From assembly GCA_002007465.1 (NCBI GenBank), contig LNAC01000851.1, positions 149,425 to 213,424 on the forward strand: 64,000 nt of DNA, in the 5' to 3' direction. The position numbers and the translations under genes are program-made. The notes under the pieces are model-generated. The model saw only the letters and a program-made list of their open reading frames with translations, searched no databases and was not told where the DNA came from. This document shows positions 9,314-21,765 of the stretch, piece by piece. The stretch's first letter is position 1, and each line of letters begins with the position of its first letter. The DNA comes from Ailurus styani. Taxonomy: Eukaryota; Chordata; Mammalia; Carnivora; Ailuridae.

Positions 9314-12300
9314 TTCTTATCTAGATGTTATGTGGACACGTGTGATGGGGAAGACAAGTTTTATTTCAGCACTTGAGTGAAAGAGGGGGCTCATGCTTTG
9401 TGCTGATGCGGTTACCCAGGGTCTCAGAACTCTGTCAGCTAGCTGTGGTTATGCCATAGCGGCGGGGTGTGGGGGGGTGGTGTTGGTGCTCGGGGAGGTC
9501 TCCCCGGCCTCCCCATGAGCTGGCCCAGCCTGACCCTGCAGGTTTCTCAGCTGCTTCCCTCGCACACGGTCACTCTCCTGCCAGATTTCCCCAGGACTTT
9601 GTAGAACTCCAGCATCAGGACCAACACAGAGGGCAGGCAGCTGTATTCTCTTATGCTTTCACTTAGCTCTCCCTTTCTCTTTGCCTTCTTTATTCCTGCT
9701 CCAGGTGGACACACAGCAGCTTCTGTTTTCAGAGTAGGTCCTAAGGATTCCTGTGACATTGGGCAAGGTTCTCTTGTGCTCAAACCCTGTCTTCTGTCTT
9801 TTTGAAGCTGGTAACCGGGAAGTGTCTTGAAGACTAGGTTAATCCCCTTGGGGCTTTAGAAACTTGCTCAGCCTGCCCAACCCCACCCCTTAGCAGGAGA
9901 TTATGCATTTTAAGGGGTGGGCAGAGGGACAGGGCAATGCTGGACACATGGGATGCCTTGTAGAATTTCATATATGGGGATGCAAAAAGGAGATCCTTCT
10001 GCGAGCATTTCCTGATATAGTTCATGGTCTAGCCGTTCTGATCATTGATCCAGCTCGCATTTGTAGATCTGAGGACTGTGGATGGATGGCGAAAGATTTT
10101 GATTTGAAGATTCTCTGCCCCCAAGTTTTTCTCTGCTTTTATTGTGGGTCAGAGGGCTGAGACAAGATCCTTCCAGGGGCAGAATTTCCTGAGGAAAGTT
10201 GGAGGAAAGCCGTTTCCCGGTCCTGTTCTAAACCATCTTTACTGGTGCTCTGGACCCTTGTGTGTTCTCACTCATCTGTAGGGTGCAGGGAGCTGCAATG
10301 GAAGGGTCTTGGCTGTGCAGGCAGCCATGCTGGCATGCTGCCCATCTTCATGGTCTTCCAGAAGAAGAGTCAGCTCAGGCTTAAAATAACACACCTTGGC
10401 ATTTGCCAGGTCGCGGCCTGCCACCGTGTCTGGATGTGGGCAGGAGGCCTGATATTTCAAATGTGTGGTTTACATGGGGTGTCTACACTGCACAGAATTA
10501 CAGTATCACCCTGTTGTCTGAAAACACTAACAGCGTGTTTTGGTGTTTGGTTGAAGGCTACACATGAAAAGTACTGAAGGAGAAATTTGCTTTGATTTTA
10601 TGGGTCACAGGGCTAGTGCGCAGGCTGTCAAGTCATTTGCTTTCTGGGGCGCCCACATTCTCTCCCAGCTCAAGGAGGTCATCTGTTTTGTTTTCATCTT
10701 CCTGAAAAGAACAGGTCCTTTGTGTTGCTGTACTCCAACTCACTCACCCTCACACCCATATCTCTTTCTAGCACTTTCACGCCTCCTGTGTGCCAAGCAG
10801 ACCTGTTTTTCCCTGTTTCCTATCAGACTAGGAATGTCTTAAGTGAGGAATAGAAAGGAGGCTCTGGGCGGGCCCCTGGCAGCATCCCCACTGCAGGTTT
10901 TCCAGAGCATGATGCTCTCCGAGTAGTCATTGGGCTGGGCATTAGAGACTCCCACCCAGGTGCAAAGTAGGAAGGGTTCACCAGATAGGAATGAAATGGA
11001 ATGTTCTGGAAAGAGGTGGAGTCATGGTCCCACCCTAAGTAGGTTGAGTGGCTGGGGGCAGATCCTTTCCCTTGCAGGGCTGAGGCCTCTCCCTCCTCCT
11101 GTTATGGTGATTATGTGGGTTGGAGTACCATGCTCAAGATTTTACCAAAAGCACACATGCTGGTGATTTTTATGTCCTGTGTGGATCCAGGGGCTCTGTG
11201 GGTAGAGGAGTCATTACTCTGTGATAACTCTAAGGGTTATAACAGTGTAATCAGAGTACACAGTTCTTTTGTTCACTCATGCACATAAATTCTTAGAAAG
11301 TGCTAGTGTAAGGGGCATTTGGAAAGATGAGCCCCCAGATCCAGCCTCTGTGAACTTGCTGTATAGCTGGAGAGAGAGTAAAAGAGAGGGAGAGAGTGCG
11401 AGCGAAAGAGAGATGAAACGAAGCCTCGGACACGACCAGAGGAGGCAAGCTGGTCCTCAGGGTTTATAAAAATAACCAAGGAAGGGAGTTGGCCTGCAAC
11501 CACCTTGGGGGCAACGTGCTATAAAACATCAGTGTTTGTGCCTCGTGCAAGCAAGTGTGGTGGTCCATTTGACAGGACAGGGTTTCCCTGTTTAATCTGA
11601 GCCATGGTTCATAAATCAGTCAAATAAAAAAATCCAATCTTGAAAATGTCTAGCAGTTCAAAAACTCTGGGATTAAGTTATGCCAGTGGGAGCCATAAAT
11701 CAGCCAGAAGCTAAGTCATTCTGATTCCTCTGGGCAGCAGTGGAGGAGGGTCGAGGCCATATTGCTTGGGGAGAGGTGGGGAGATGTGGTGGGGAGGTCA
11801 CCTGACCTGAGGTGGGCCTCACAGAAGAGACAGTGGGAATGACCTCAAGGTCTTTGCCGAGGAAGGGGAAGTTAGGGGTTCCTTCCTCTCTTAGCAGAAT
11901 TTTAAACTGTGGAGATCCCTTGATTTCCAAGTGATGAGTAGGTATGGCTGCGCCCCCCCCTTCATGGGTATTGGGATCATCTTGTTTCTGTTTCTCCTCA
12001 GTCACCAAGTGATGCTTTCATGTCTGCTCCGCTTGCCTCAGTGATTCCTCTGTGACCTGCTGTGTTTACAGAAAAGAGGCAAAAGGGAAAAGAGCCCTCC
12101 AGGGCATAGCAACCATGCAGGCTCTGTGGGCCCCCACCCCTCACTCTTGGGACCCCAGGTAGTAAAATCAATTCGGATCACCACCTACTCCTCTGACTCA
12201 CCTTGAACACCTCTCTGTAGAAAGCATACAGGAAGGAGCCTCAGAGGAACTGCCTTTCCTCGCTGAGTTGCTGTGACAGGGACATGGCTCTTTTGGGGGG

Positions 12301-14184
12301 TCCCTTTTGTTCTCCACGAGCTTTCCCTTTCTTGTCGGGGAAATAGAATTGCTTTTCTGGGTGCATGGTCATGCCTTGAGTGATGGGGCCCCTCTCTTCC
12401 GAGGAACGCAAAGCAAAGCCTTTTAAGTGTGGGTGACCTCAGGCACCCTAGCTGGCACTGTAGCAGCTAGTTCTGAATCTTTCAAGAAGCAGATGTTGCC
12501 TGCACCCTGCTCATGCCTCTTCTGCTCTTCCACTCAGTGCACGCTGGCCAAAATTCCACCTGGTGCCTCCTGCATTCCTTTGTTGAGAGGCTATCCCTTG
12601 CGTCAGAGTTTACTCTCTTCCCCGAGTGGCAGGCTGGGAGGCCAAGGAGCCTGTGACCCCTGGAATCAGCCCTCAACCAGGGACCGTCCAGAGCTGCTGG
12701 TGGGATTCCACGTTGATGCCACAAGCTCTATCGGCTGCCCTGCCCCTTTGTCTCCACTTCCCATTCATTACTTAGACCGAACATCTTCTTTTCTAAATCC
12801 TAAACCAAGACATTTGCTCACATCCCTTTGTGCAGGTAGGTGATGGTGGACACAGGGAAGAAGGAATTAGCCGTGGTGCGTGCCAGTGATTTCCAGAGCA
12901 GGGCTTAAGCCGGGGGTGTGTGTGGAGGGGGTGACCCACTAGCACCTCTGCCTGGGGAGACCATGTTGTTTCCTCACCCCGGGTATCGATGCACATGCCT
13001 TTTCCAGAAAAGCCAAGTTAGCTCCCCTGAGCCCATTTCCTGAGTTGGTCACTGTTACTAACAGACATGAAATCAAGGGTGGGAGACACGAGGTGTGCTT
13101 TTCCAGGTAGTACAGAGTATATTGATATTTTAACAACTGGCATATCCATCTATACCGGGGTCCTCTAGCTGGCCCATGCCTATTTGACAGTGGGGTCGTG
13201 CAGCCCTCACACCAAAGGAAGTTGGTGCATGGGGCTTGCCAAGAGACAGTGGTGCCTCCCGACCTGGGAGTTGGGGTGGGGAGGGGATTCCTGGAGCTCC
13301 CTTCTGCAGACTCCCAGGGGCAGTTGTCTCATGCCTGGGCAGCTAGCGGCATGGATTGGAAAACCAGGTCCACCCAGCTTTGCTCACCTATAATTACATT
13401 TGCTTAAATCTGCTGGCATGTCCAGGCTGCACCTGGAGCTAAATGCATTTAAATAAAAGCTGGGCCTGAGAAGCTCTGATGCCTGTGTTCTGTGCTCAGC
13501 CGACCCGTGGCTTTGTTTTCTGTTGGGTCCCGAACGGTCAGTCTTGTCTTATGGAGAGGCAGCGCATGTGTGGGTCTTTTTTGTTTCGATCAAAATATGG
13601 TGATTTACTAACATCATAAGGTCGTGTTATGAAATTAACACGAGGGGATGTCCACGTGGTACTTAAAAAGATGATTTCCACCTCATTTAAGAGATGGTTG
13701 CTGACTCGCTGTTCTGGAGCTCTTGGGTTCGGACATCTGCTCATTTCTCTGGGAGGGATGTTGTCCCTTGTTCGGTTCATGCTGTGGTCATTCTGCGTCG
13801 AATGAGCTGATCCTACTGAAACTGTTCCCGTCTGGCTCTGTGTCAGCATCCTATGGAGGGGGCATCACATGTACGTGTTCTCTCTGTCCTTAATGTACAT
13901 CCCCAGGCGTGTGTGTTTCCTGTGTGTGTTTTCCTGCATCACCAACCCCCTCTCCAAGTCTGAGTGGACACTTGTGTGTCCTATATGTTTCATTCAATTC
14001 TGACATGGCCCGGGGATAGTGTGGGATCCCGCAGGCTGAGGGCTCAGCCCCACCAGGCTGTGCCCACTTCAGATGCCTAGGACAGGTCCAGGTCTGACTG
14101 GACTGGCAGAGGTTCCCACAACCCCCTTCCTGGGTTCGATTAATTTAATGAGTAAATTTCTTTTTTTAATTAATAAATTTCAAC
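9314..14184. other. Longest mostly unique stretch in the window
   Basis: Almost 5 kb with no SINE, LINE or LTR I can recognise. Open frames (for example 9469-9666, 10245-10577, 12427-12843) show no domains. An AT-rich, conserved-looking patch lies at 11580-11720 (CATAAATCAGTCAAATAAAAAAATCC, GCCATAAATCAGCCAG) and another with more CpG than its surroundings at 13440-13850. Low repeat density over this length could mean regulatory constraint or simply chance. Confidence 0.4.
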
Positions 14185-14700
14185 TAGAATTTAATAGAAC
14201 TCCGAGAAATGTTTACTTACGTTGATCAGTTTATTATAAAGGCCACTCTATATGGCAATTATGTCTTAAAACAAAAAGGTCGAAAAGCTATTAGAAAGGA
14301 TAAAGCTATCGACAGGTGAGGAGGTATGTAGGGCAAGGGCCAGAGGGTCTTGTGTGCAGAAGCTTCTGTCCCCATGGAACTGGGGCGTACCACCCTCCCA
14401 GCACATGACTGTGTTCACCAACCTGGGAGCTCATCAGCTGTTGTTGTTCAAGACTTTGGATAGGGTTCACCCTGCAGACCCTGCCTCCCCTTTCCCAGAG
14501 GTTGGTGGGTGGGGTTAAACAGGTCAACACTAATTACTAGGTAACCATCCCCATTTCGAGGCTCTCTAGGGAGAGTCATCTCATCAGCATATACTCAGGT
14601 GTATTCAAAAGGGGCTTCTTAAGAGTGACAAAGGACATTGCTGTCACTCAAGAAATTCCAAGAGTTTTAGGAGGTTTTTGCTAGGAATCAGGGGCAAAGA
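14185..14700 (-). mobile_element. Ancient interspersed repeat (family name uncertain)
   Basis: The segment 'ATGTTTACTTACGTTGATCAGTTTATTATAAAGG … GCTTCTGTCCCCATGGAACTGGGG … CACCCTCCCAGCACATG … GTTCACCAACC … CTCATCAGCATATACTCAGG … AAATTCCAAGAGTTTTAGGAG' matches a sequence I remember recurring widely in mammalian genomes. I cannot name it confidently, and the strand is arbitrary. Confidence 0.5.
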
Positions 14701-14742
14701 CTAGCTATATTACATTGGACATAGTATTACTTATGTATACAC

Positions 14743-14743
14743 A

Positions 14744-14790
<47 letters not shown>
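14743..14790 (+). repeat. (TG)n microsatellite
   Basis: About 23 uninterrupted TG units. Likely length-polymorphic. Confidence 0.95.
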
Positions 14791-14792
<2 letters not shown>

Positions 14793-14819
14793 AAACTTGT
14801 TCCTTTTTTTGGCAAAATC

Positions 14820-16010
14820 ACTTGGAAGTTAAGTTGCAGGCAAACATCAAAACCCTGTGTCTCTAAATACTTGGGACTGATCTAAGAATAAGAGCACTGT
14901 ATTCCTATCCATGAACACAGTACTGGTTAAGAAATGGAACACTCATGTCGGAAACTATTGAAACGGTATAAATGAAGTTTTGATCGAACTAAGACCTGAG
15001 TATCAGAAACATGCAAATTATTAACGTACTGAACACACATATACCAACTCACTGGTACCCTGATCGCTAGGCGTGGGACCAAGGAAGCCAAGGGCAAAAG
15101 GAAGACTGAATTGGTGAATATACTGGAAATGTATGAAAAGGGCAAAAAAAGAAATTTGAAGAAACGCTGATGGACTTCAGTCTTGGAAAAGTAAAAGCTG
15201 CTTCCACTTCCTGGCTGTCAGACCATCAAGACAGATCATCTTAAGGAGTGAGATGGTCTTACTCCATGGGTCTCTAAGACATGTGCTACATTTAAATGTG
15301 TTTCAAGTAACTGAAAGTGTTTGGCAAAGGATAGCAATTGCTCTTAAGTTTTGTATATTTCCCTTCCAGTGTTAAATAAATACAGTTAGTTTACTGCCCC
15401 CCCCAATCATGTCAATAATAGTGAATGTGTGCCCAACTTGATATTTCTTCCAATTGTCCCCGAGAGTGTTTTATATTTTCGTATTTTAAATCTCGGATCT
15501 AGATGAGGTTCACACATTGTGTTTGATTGAGTATCTTTAATCTGCCTTGTTTTAGAACATCTCTTTTGCTCTTTTTTTTCCTTTCCCTGCCCTTGACATT
15601 TTGACAAACTCAGGCCTGTCAGCTTGTATAGTGCCCTACACTCTGACTTTGTTCAGCTGTCTCTCCTTGGTTAGATGCAGGCTAAACATTTTCGGAAAGA
15701 ATTCTGCATATGGGGAATGGTGTCCTTCTCAGTGTATCATGTCGGGAGGCATGAGATGCCGGTGTGTTCCATAATACCTTTTGGCCCCTTGGTTAAGGTA
15801 TGGCCACCAGACTGATGCTTTGTATCTGTGCGACTGTCCTGCCTCCCAGCAGACTTTTGCCCTGTGTGGCTCTAGCGTCTGGAGATCATCCTTCCCTAGA
15901 TCAGTTTGCAAAATGGTGATCTTCCTATTCAATCACTTTTACATTAAGTGGCATTCCTCTCTAAAAAAAGAGCACTTCTGCCCCATTTAGTCTCACTATG
16001 GATTCTTTTT
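14820..16010 (-). mobile_element. Ancient L1M-type LINE remnant, split
   Basis: Two blocks read as one minus-strand old L1 3' portion. The left block (14820-14945) has 'CTAAATACTTGGGACTGATCTAAGAATAAGAGCACT'. The right block (about 15415-16010) has 'TTCCAATTGTCCCCGAGAGTG', 'GGTTCACACATTGTGTTTGATTGAG', 'CTTTAATCTGCCTTGTTTTAGAACA', 'TGTCCTTCTCAGTGTATCATGTC' and 'AAGTGGCATTCCTCTCTAAAAAAAGAGC'. The same family appears on the plus strand at 23690-24540 and 63690-64000. The middle (14946-15414) is foreign to it. Confidence 0.65.
14950..15408 (+). pseudogene. Possible processed retrocopy of unknown origin
   Basis: This block interrupts the ancient L1. It has no repeat signature I know, contains a partly open coding-like stretch rich in Lys/Arg/Gly with several in-frame stops, and ends with a canonical AATAAA polyadenylation signal (15373-15384). 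Short similar words (CTCATGTCGG at 14943, ATCATGTCAA at 15407) could be a worn TSD. No A-tail is left, only a C-run. I could not identify a parent gene. It may simply be non-L1 filler sequence. Confidence 0.25.
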
Positions 16011-16933
16011 TTTTTTTTTTGTCTATTCATCATCATTTTTTTTTAATGCTCCAAGTTGTCCTAATTTTGGCCATGACAGCCCATTCAAGCAGACCTGCTC
16101 ACTAATGACTTGCCAGACTCACCTCACCTTGTTCTTTCCTGCAGGGTATTTCAGACTTACAAAGACCTGCGGTTTCTCTCTAGCCTACACCTACCTGTTC
16201 TGCAAAGTCCAGTTAGACTCTCACAGTTTTCCGGTGACTACAGAGCATTGGTCTTAAAAATCTGGCGCTCCTTTGTGTCCACTTGGCACACACAGAAGGT
16301 GCCATCCCCCTGCTGGACCTGGGCCCCGGAGCCATGAGCTCCTGGAAGTCAGCAGACCCATGCTGAGTCCTTCTCTGAGTTTTTCCAAATTAATTCACAT
16401 TGTCAGCTGGAGCTGATGAATTGACAGTGAGACACCAAACATGGGGACATAAAGGAACCTATTTTGGATGAACGGCATTTTCCTTTGAGGAGAACTGTAA
16501 TCTTCTTTATTCTTCAGGCTTATAAAAGTTTGAGAAGGATATTGTAAACAGAATAACCTAGAGCAAAGTGTGACTTCAGATGTGCTGATGGTTGGAGGGT
16601 TAAGCAGGTCTGTGACATAAGCTTTTGGGTGGCCCAGGATGAAAATGTTCTAGACTTCTCCTAGGACTGGAAGGTTTCATCTAGGGTAATTATTTCTGGC
16701 GAAGTTGATCACTTCTTTTACATTTAAGAGTTTGTTTGGTCAGTGCACCTCCAGAAGGAATGGGATCAGGCCCTGTGGTGTCGGTAGGACCCGACCTGCT
16801 CATTGAGGTGACCACGCACCACGAGGCCAGCAATGCCTTCTCTGTCCGCTCCTTTACTGTGATTCCCACCCACATCCGATGGGTTCATACGAGGTTAACA
16901 TGGAGGTTGAGACCTAAGGGGGGGCTTTTGCTA
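16011..16933. other. Unique sequence
   Basis: Starts with a T-rich patch (16006-16045). 'TTGTTCTTTCCTGCAG' at about 16130-16145 is a good splice-acceptor look-alike followed by an open frame to 16337, but no domain, donor or partner exon supports it. Confidence 0.4.
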
Positions 16934-16950
16934 CCATTTACACATTTTCT

Positions 16951-17144
16951 TTTCTTTTTTTTTTTTAAGATTTTATTCATTTACTTGACAGAGAGCACAA
17001 ACAGGAGGAGTAGCAGGCAGAGGGAGAGGGAGAAGCAAGCCTCCCACCAAGCAGGGAGCCTGATGTGGGCCTCAATCGCAGGACCCTGAGATCTTGATCT
17101 GAGCCGAAGGCAGTCACTTAACCAACTGAGCCACCCAGGTGCCC
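16951..17144 (-). mobile_element. Can-SINE (SINEC)
   Basis: Minus-strand copy: T-run, AAGATTTTATTCATTTACTTGACAG, purine-rich middle and 'CTGAGCCACCCAGGTGCCCC'. A perfect 17-bp TSD (CCATTTACACATTTTCT) lies at 16934-16950 and 17145-17161. Confidence 0.97.
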
Positions 17145-17161
17145 CCATTTACACATTTTCT

Positions 17162-19457
17162 GCACCCTTCTGCTGGAAGGGTGCTGGAAAGCACACTTAC
17201 CTGTGAGGGGAACTAAAAGCTTGTGCCTCATTTGCCAAGATGGCAGAAGACTGGGTTTTAGCTAGAAAATTGTTCCTTTTCCCTGCTCAGTTTGAAACTT
17301 TTTTTTTTTTATCGCTCTATAGGCCATTTAATTGATGTTACTGTTACTAACGTCATCATGAGCATTTCAGACAGGTCTGCTGAATTGAGAATATTTGCTT
17401 TTTAGCAGGTCACAGATAAGATGAATGTCTGCCTCACAAGGTGGCTGAGAGGCAGGTGAGATCAGGCCTAGAAAGTTCCTAGTGCAGCAATGCCTGGTGT
17501 AGTATAAGAGCTCAGAAGACATCAGTTTTGATTATGGAACTTATTTGGTAGCTCTGATGATCTGGCTTTGGAACACTTCAGAATGAAAAATGCCCTTCCT
17601 AAGTCACTAAATAATTCTACTTATTTCAGTCATTGGAAATCTCCTGGCTCTCTGCTATAATGGATAACTTACAAATGAGTGTCAGAGGGCAAATGGGACT
17701 GGCCTTTCTCCTCATTAGAGGAGGGCAAGTTCGCCAGAATGTTGCTTTCCTTGGTGTGAACACTGCACTCGGATCAATTTGAAACCATTTTTAGTTTTAA
17801 TGTTTTTCTTGTGTACTGATTGTATCTGCAGTGAGATTGGGCTGCAAATATATTATCAGTTATAAACCCTTTGACGATGACCAGGGGGCATTTTCACTCC
17901 TCTAATTGAAGAGTAGGAAGTTCTGGTTTTAAGAACATGGCTCTCACTGATTCACACCGAGAGACGTTACAATCCCACAGACCCCTGAGTTTGTCAGTCC
18001 TCCCGGTCACAGGGCTCTGTGGTCGCGACTGTGCTGGTCATCACCTTTTCCTGACTGGACACCAGGATGGTTTGACATCTTTACTCATCCGCATAATCAG
18101 AGAAAATCAAGTTGTTGGCTCTTAATGAGATGCCTTTAGGCCGTGTCTATAGAATGCCAATTATGCAGCTGGAAAGAGGAGGAAAAGTCAATTATCTTAT
18201 TTTTCCCCAAGATTTTAACACAATCTGATATTTGCATTAATATTGTGACACATGCTGTCCTGGGGAATGTCTCAGGCTTTTGTTCGGTGACTTTATCCTC
18301 CCGGTATGTTCACTTTTCAGTCTTCACCCAGGCAGCTGACATTCCAGAAGCAGAGTTTTCTCTGTTGTGACAGCTCCTGGAGGTGAATGGAAGGTGGGGC
18401 TTTTTTTTTTTTTTCCCCCTTGAGGTGACACCTTCTCATTCTTACTCCTACACGTCATTCTCTTGCATTCCTGAAATAGCTTAGGCAGCCTTTAGGTGAA
18501 AGTGGCAACTACCCCCTCCCCCCAAAAAGAAGGAGCTCAGACCACAGCCCTGAGTACTGACCTGGGCAGACAGCCCCTGCCCATTTGCAGAGTTGGCAGC
18601 CAGTCTGGGAGCCCTGCTCCTTCCTTGCCACTGCATGGGAGACAAGGCGTGGTTGCCAGGGATGTAGGGCTGTATTTCCCTCTGAATGTGGTATTCCTCT
18701 TGGAACATGCATTCTTCCTTCAGCCAGGGTCTGGAAACAACAGATGCTACGCTCCAGAGAGGTGACTGGGGGTGGGGGTAGTTTCAAAAGGGATGTATTT
18801 TTACCAAGAAGTGGGTAAGATGGGGAACCAAGAAGAGAAGCTAAAGCTTTCAGAGAGTAGCCATGGCGAGAGATCATCACCATCCCTCTGCCTAAGAGAA
18901 CAAAGAGGGGCAGGGAAGGGACACCCTAATACTGAGCTGTGGGCTGTGGAGGGGGGATTTGATGGGAGCTCTGGGCCAGGAGAGAACTAGGGGGAAATAA
19001 GTGTCCTGGTCTCAACCTTTAATCTCCTGCCCTTGGCCAAATCCGCTTGGAAGCCAAAGGCCAAGGGAGCTGGGTTTGGCTTTTTAGGGCACAGAGCAAG
19101 AGTAGGGGGCCTATGGGTTGTGGGTCAGGAAGGATGGAGAGAGAAATTCCAACACATTCAGTTTTCCTTTTTTTAACACAGAACAAAGCTTGTTTCCTTT
19201 GTTTTACAGAAATGGATACTTTGGAAAGCCAGAAAAATAAATCCTGCCAATAATTAGGTACTGTTTAGAGATTCATTAGAACCAGACTTTGCACCGGGAG
19301 AGAGATGTGGCCTGACCATTTTATGAAGGTTTACTGTTCCCTACATTTATTTTGATTAACATTTCTTTATTTCTTTAATTTTATTTTTAAAATATCCTAT
19401 TAATATTTAACTATAGCCAGTATTGGATCATTTTGTTCTGTTATGATTCAAACAATG
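17162..19457. other. Unique sequence with AT-rich conserved-looking blocks
   Basis: A weak MIR-like tail lies at about 17440-17520 (AAAGTTCCTAGTGCAGCAATGCCTGG). AT-rich patches with homeodomain-type cores occur at 17600-17900 and 18120-18290 (CAATTATGCAG, GTCAATTATC, TTTGCATTAATATTGTG). The overlapping frames at 18481-18990 are Gly/Ser/Pro-rich and lack domains. Confidence 0.4.
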
Positions 19458-19470
19458 GGAAGAGAATTTC

Positions 19471-19664
19471 TTTTCTTTTTTAGAGAGAGAATGGGAGTGG
19501 GGTGGGGGGAGGGTCTAAAGGGGAGGGAGAGAGAGAATCTTAAGCAGGTTCCACAGACACCCATCATGGAGCCTGACCCAGGGCTTAATCTCATGGCCCT
19601 GAGATCATGACCTGAGCAGAAATCAAGAGTCAGATGCTTAACTGACTGAGCCACCCAGGCGCCC
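19471..19664 (-). mobile_element. Can-SINE, moderately old
   Basis: Minus-strand landmarks end in 'GATGCTTAACTGACTGAGCCACCCAGGCGCCC'. Imperfect flanking repeats GGAAGAGAATTTC (19458-19470) and GGAAAGAGGATTTC (19666-19679) are a mutated TSD. Confidence 0.93.
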
Positions 19665-19679
19665 TGGAAAGAGGATTTC

Positions 19680-20318
19680 TAAAGGCTTTTTCTCTCATGA
19701 TGGCTGGAGTGGTAGATTAAGGGAAATACCTTGAGTTTTGCCAGCTTTTAAGAAGGGCATTGTTGACTACTCGTGTTTTCCCATTTTGTGGCTGGGCTGG
19801 AAAGGGACAGAGCAGCACGTAGCTATAGTTGTTTTGTTGCTGAAAGACACAGTGCACTGGTCACCAAGAGAAAGACCTTCTTTCATTTACCATGCACGAG
19901 CCCCCTGGGTCGAGCTGCCAGCGAGTGGAACGTAGGAGATGACACAGGTGGGCAATCATGAGATTTGTTACCTGCACAGACTTCTGCAGAATGAGGAAGA
20001 GAAACCTCAGTGTGTCCCATACCCAGATGCCGCTCAGAGTCTCAGTGTGAAACCCAGTGTCCTCCTACCTCAGACTTCAGCAGAGCCTTCCACACTGTGC
20101 CCCCAAGTGGAACTCACGTTGGGACATGTTGTTCTGTCCTTGCTCACTATTTACTCCACTTATATATGGTCTTTGTCATCATGATGTCATTAGGATGGTA
20201 CTGATTTGAACTTGTTTCTCCCTGGCCTCAGGATCCTCTACTGCATTCTTGGCTCACCACACTTTAGTGGTTTAAATGTGTATTCCTTATTCTGTCCACT
20301 TTTCTATAAAATTCTATA
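19680..20318. other. Unique sequence
   Basis: No repeat recognised. Two overlapping frames of 61-81 codons have no domain. Confidence 0.4.
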
Positions 20319-21765
20319 GAGACTTGTTCATTTAGTATGTATTTATTGGGCACCCACTCTGCGTCATCCACACTATGTGTTTTGGGACATGAGCACAAGG
20401 AACGAAAAAGCCAAAATTCCTGCCCTCATGGAGCTTGCATCCAGGCTGGGGGAGGCGGTGGTCAAGACAAACAGCAGACAAACACAAGTAAATGTCAAGT
20501 TGGCTAGAAAGTGATAGATGGTGTGAAAAAAATGAACAGGGTAATGAGGGACCAGGGTGGGTTGCAAATTTAGAAGTCTTTGAGAAGGTGGTATTTCAAT
20601 CATCTCTGAAGAAAGTGCAGGAAGGAGCCATGGAGATATCTGAGGGTGAGCAGTGCAGGCAGAGGGACAGCAAACACAAAGACCTTGACATGGAAGCATG
20701 CTGGATGTGCACAGGGTGGTGCAGAGTCAAGGTGGTTGGAGCAGACTAAGGAGGAGAAGAGGAGCAGGAGGGAGGTCATAGTGGGGAGACAGAACTGGAT
20801 CATGTAAGGCCTTGGAGACCAATTGAGGTCTTTGGCTTTTCCTGTGGTTGGGGAGGCATTTCTTGCTCTGAGAAATTATGTGGCCAGGCTTATGTTTTCC
20901 AAGAATCATCTGGAATGTCGGATTGATAATACAATGCACTGAGCAAGGGTGGAAAGTAAAGTCTTAGGAGACTACTAAAATGGTCATGTCTCAGAAGAGG
21001 GTGGGAGCCAGGGAAGTGTGAGGAGGCATCAGGTCCTGGCTACATTTTGAAGACATCAACAACAGGTTTTCCTGAAGGAATAGATGTGGATGAGATGGAA
21101 ATAGAAGAATCCAGGATTCTCGACCTGAGCAAGAATGGGTGAGGCAGGGCGCCTGGGTGGCTCAGTGGGTTAAAGCCGCTGCCTTCGGCTCAGGTCATGA
21201 TCCCAGGTTCCTGGGATCGAGGCCCACATCGGGCTCTCTGCTCAGCGGGGAGCCTGCTTCCTCCTCTCTCTCTGCCTGCCTCTCTGCCTACTTGTGATCT
21301 CTCTCTCTGTGTCAAATGAATAAATAAAATCTTTAAAAAAAAAAAAAAAAAAAAAAGAATGGGTGAGGCAGCTGGTACAGAAGGCTTTGTTGGGGAGATG
21401 ATACAGGGTTCTGTCTTAGAATGTTGATTGGGAGATGCACAGTAGGCATCCAAGTAGAGTTAATGAGTAGGAGGCTGAAGTGTACACATGAAGTTCAATT
21501 GACAGGTTAAGGCTGGAGATCTGAACTGGGAGTTCTGTAGCATATAGAGGCTTAGATTTACAGCCATGAGATGGAGGAGATCCTCCATGGAGTGAGCATG
21601 GACAGAGAGGGGCCTACCAGGAGCCAGCAAAGGAGACTGAGGGGAGCACCCAGCCTCAGGGGAGGTAGACCAGGTGGTGTGGTCAGTCTTAGAAGCTCAA
21701 CACCCAGACAGAAGGGAGTGAACAAGGAGGTTGAATGCTGCCTACACATCTGGTGTCTTTGTTGA
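20319..21765 (+). mobile_element. Ancient mammalian interspersed repeat, SINE-interrupted
   Basis: Begins 'TATGTATTTATTGGGCACCCACTCTG', continues 'AATTCCTGCCCTCATGGAGCTTGCAT', 'GGAGCCATGGAGATATCTGAGGG', 'CAGCAAACACAAAGACCTTGACATGG', 'GATCATGTAAGGCCTTGGAGACC' and 'GTGGCCAGGCTTATGTTTTCC'. I know this order from many mammalian loci but cannot name the family with certainty. Probably continues past the SINE at 21147-21354. Related copies lie at 24555-25110 and, weaker, 36610-37000. Confidence 0.55.
21147..21354 (+). mobile_element. Can-SINE, young copy with long A-tail
   Basis: Starts GGGCGCCTGGGTGGCTCAG then TGGGTTAAAGCCGCTGCC, a head type I associate with mustelids. The tail is a pure A-run at about 21335-21356. 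A perfect 16-bp TSD (AAGAATGGGTGAGGCA) lies at 21131-21146 and 21355-21370. Intact head, clean tail and identical TSD all suggest recent insertion. Confidence 0.97.

Noticed and set aside
16130..16345. Exon after 'TTGTTCTTTCCTGCAG'
   Set aside because: Acceptor look-alike only; no donor with matching frame, no recognisable peptide.
18481..18990. Overlapping Gly/Ser/Pro-rich frames on both strands
   Set aside because: Three mutually incompatible frames in GC-rich DNA; none has domain or splice support.
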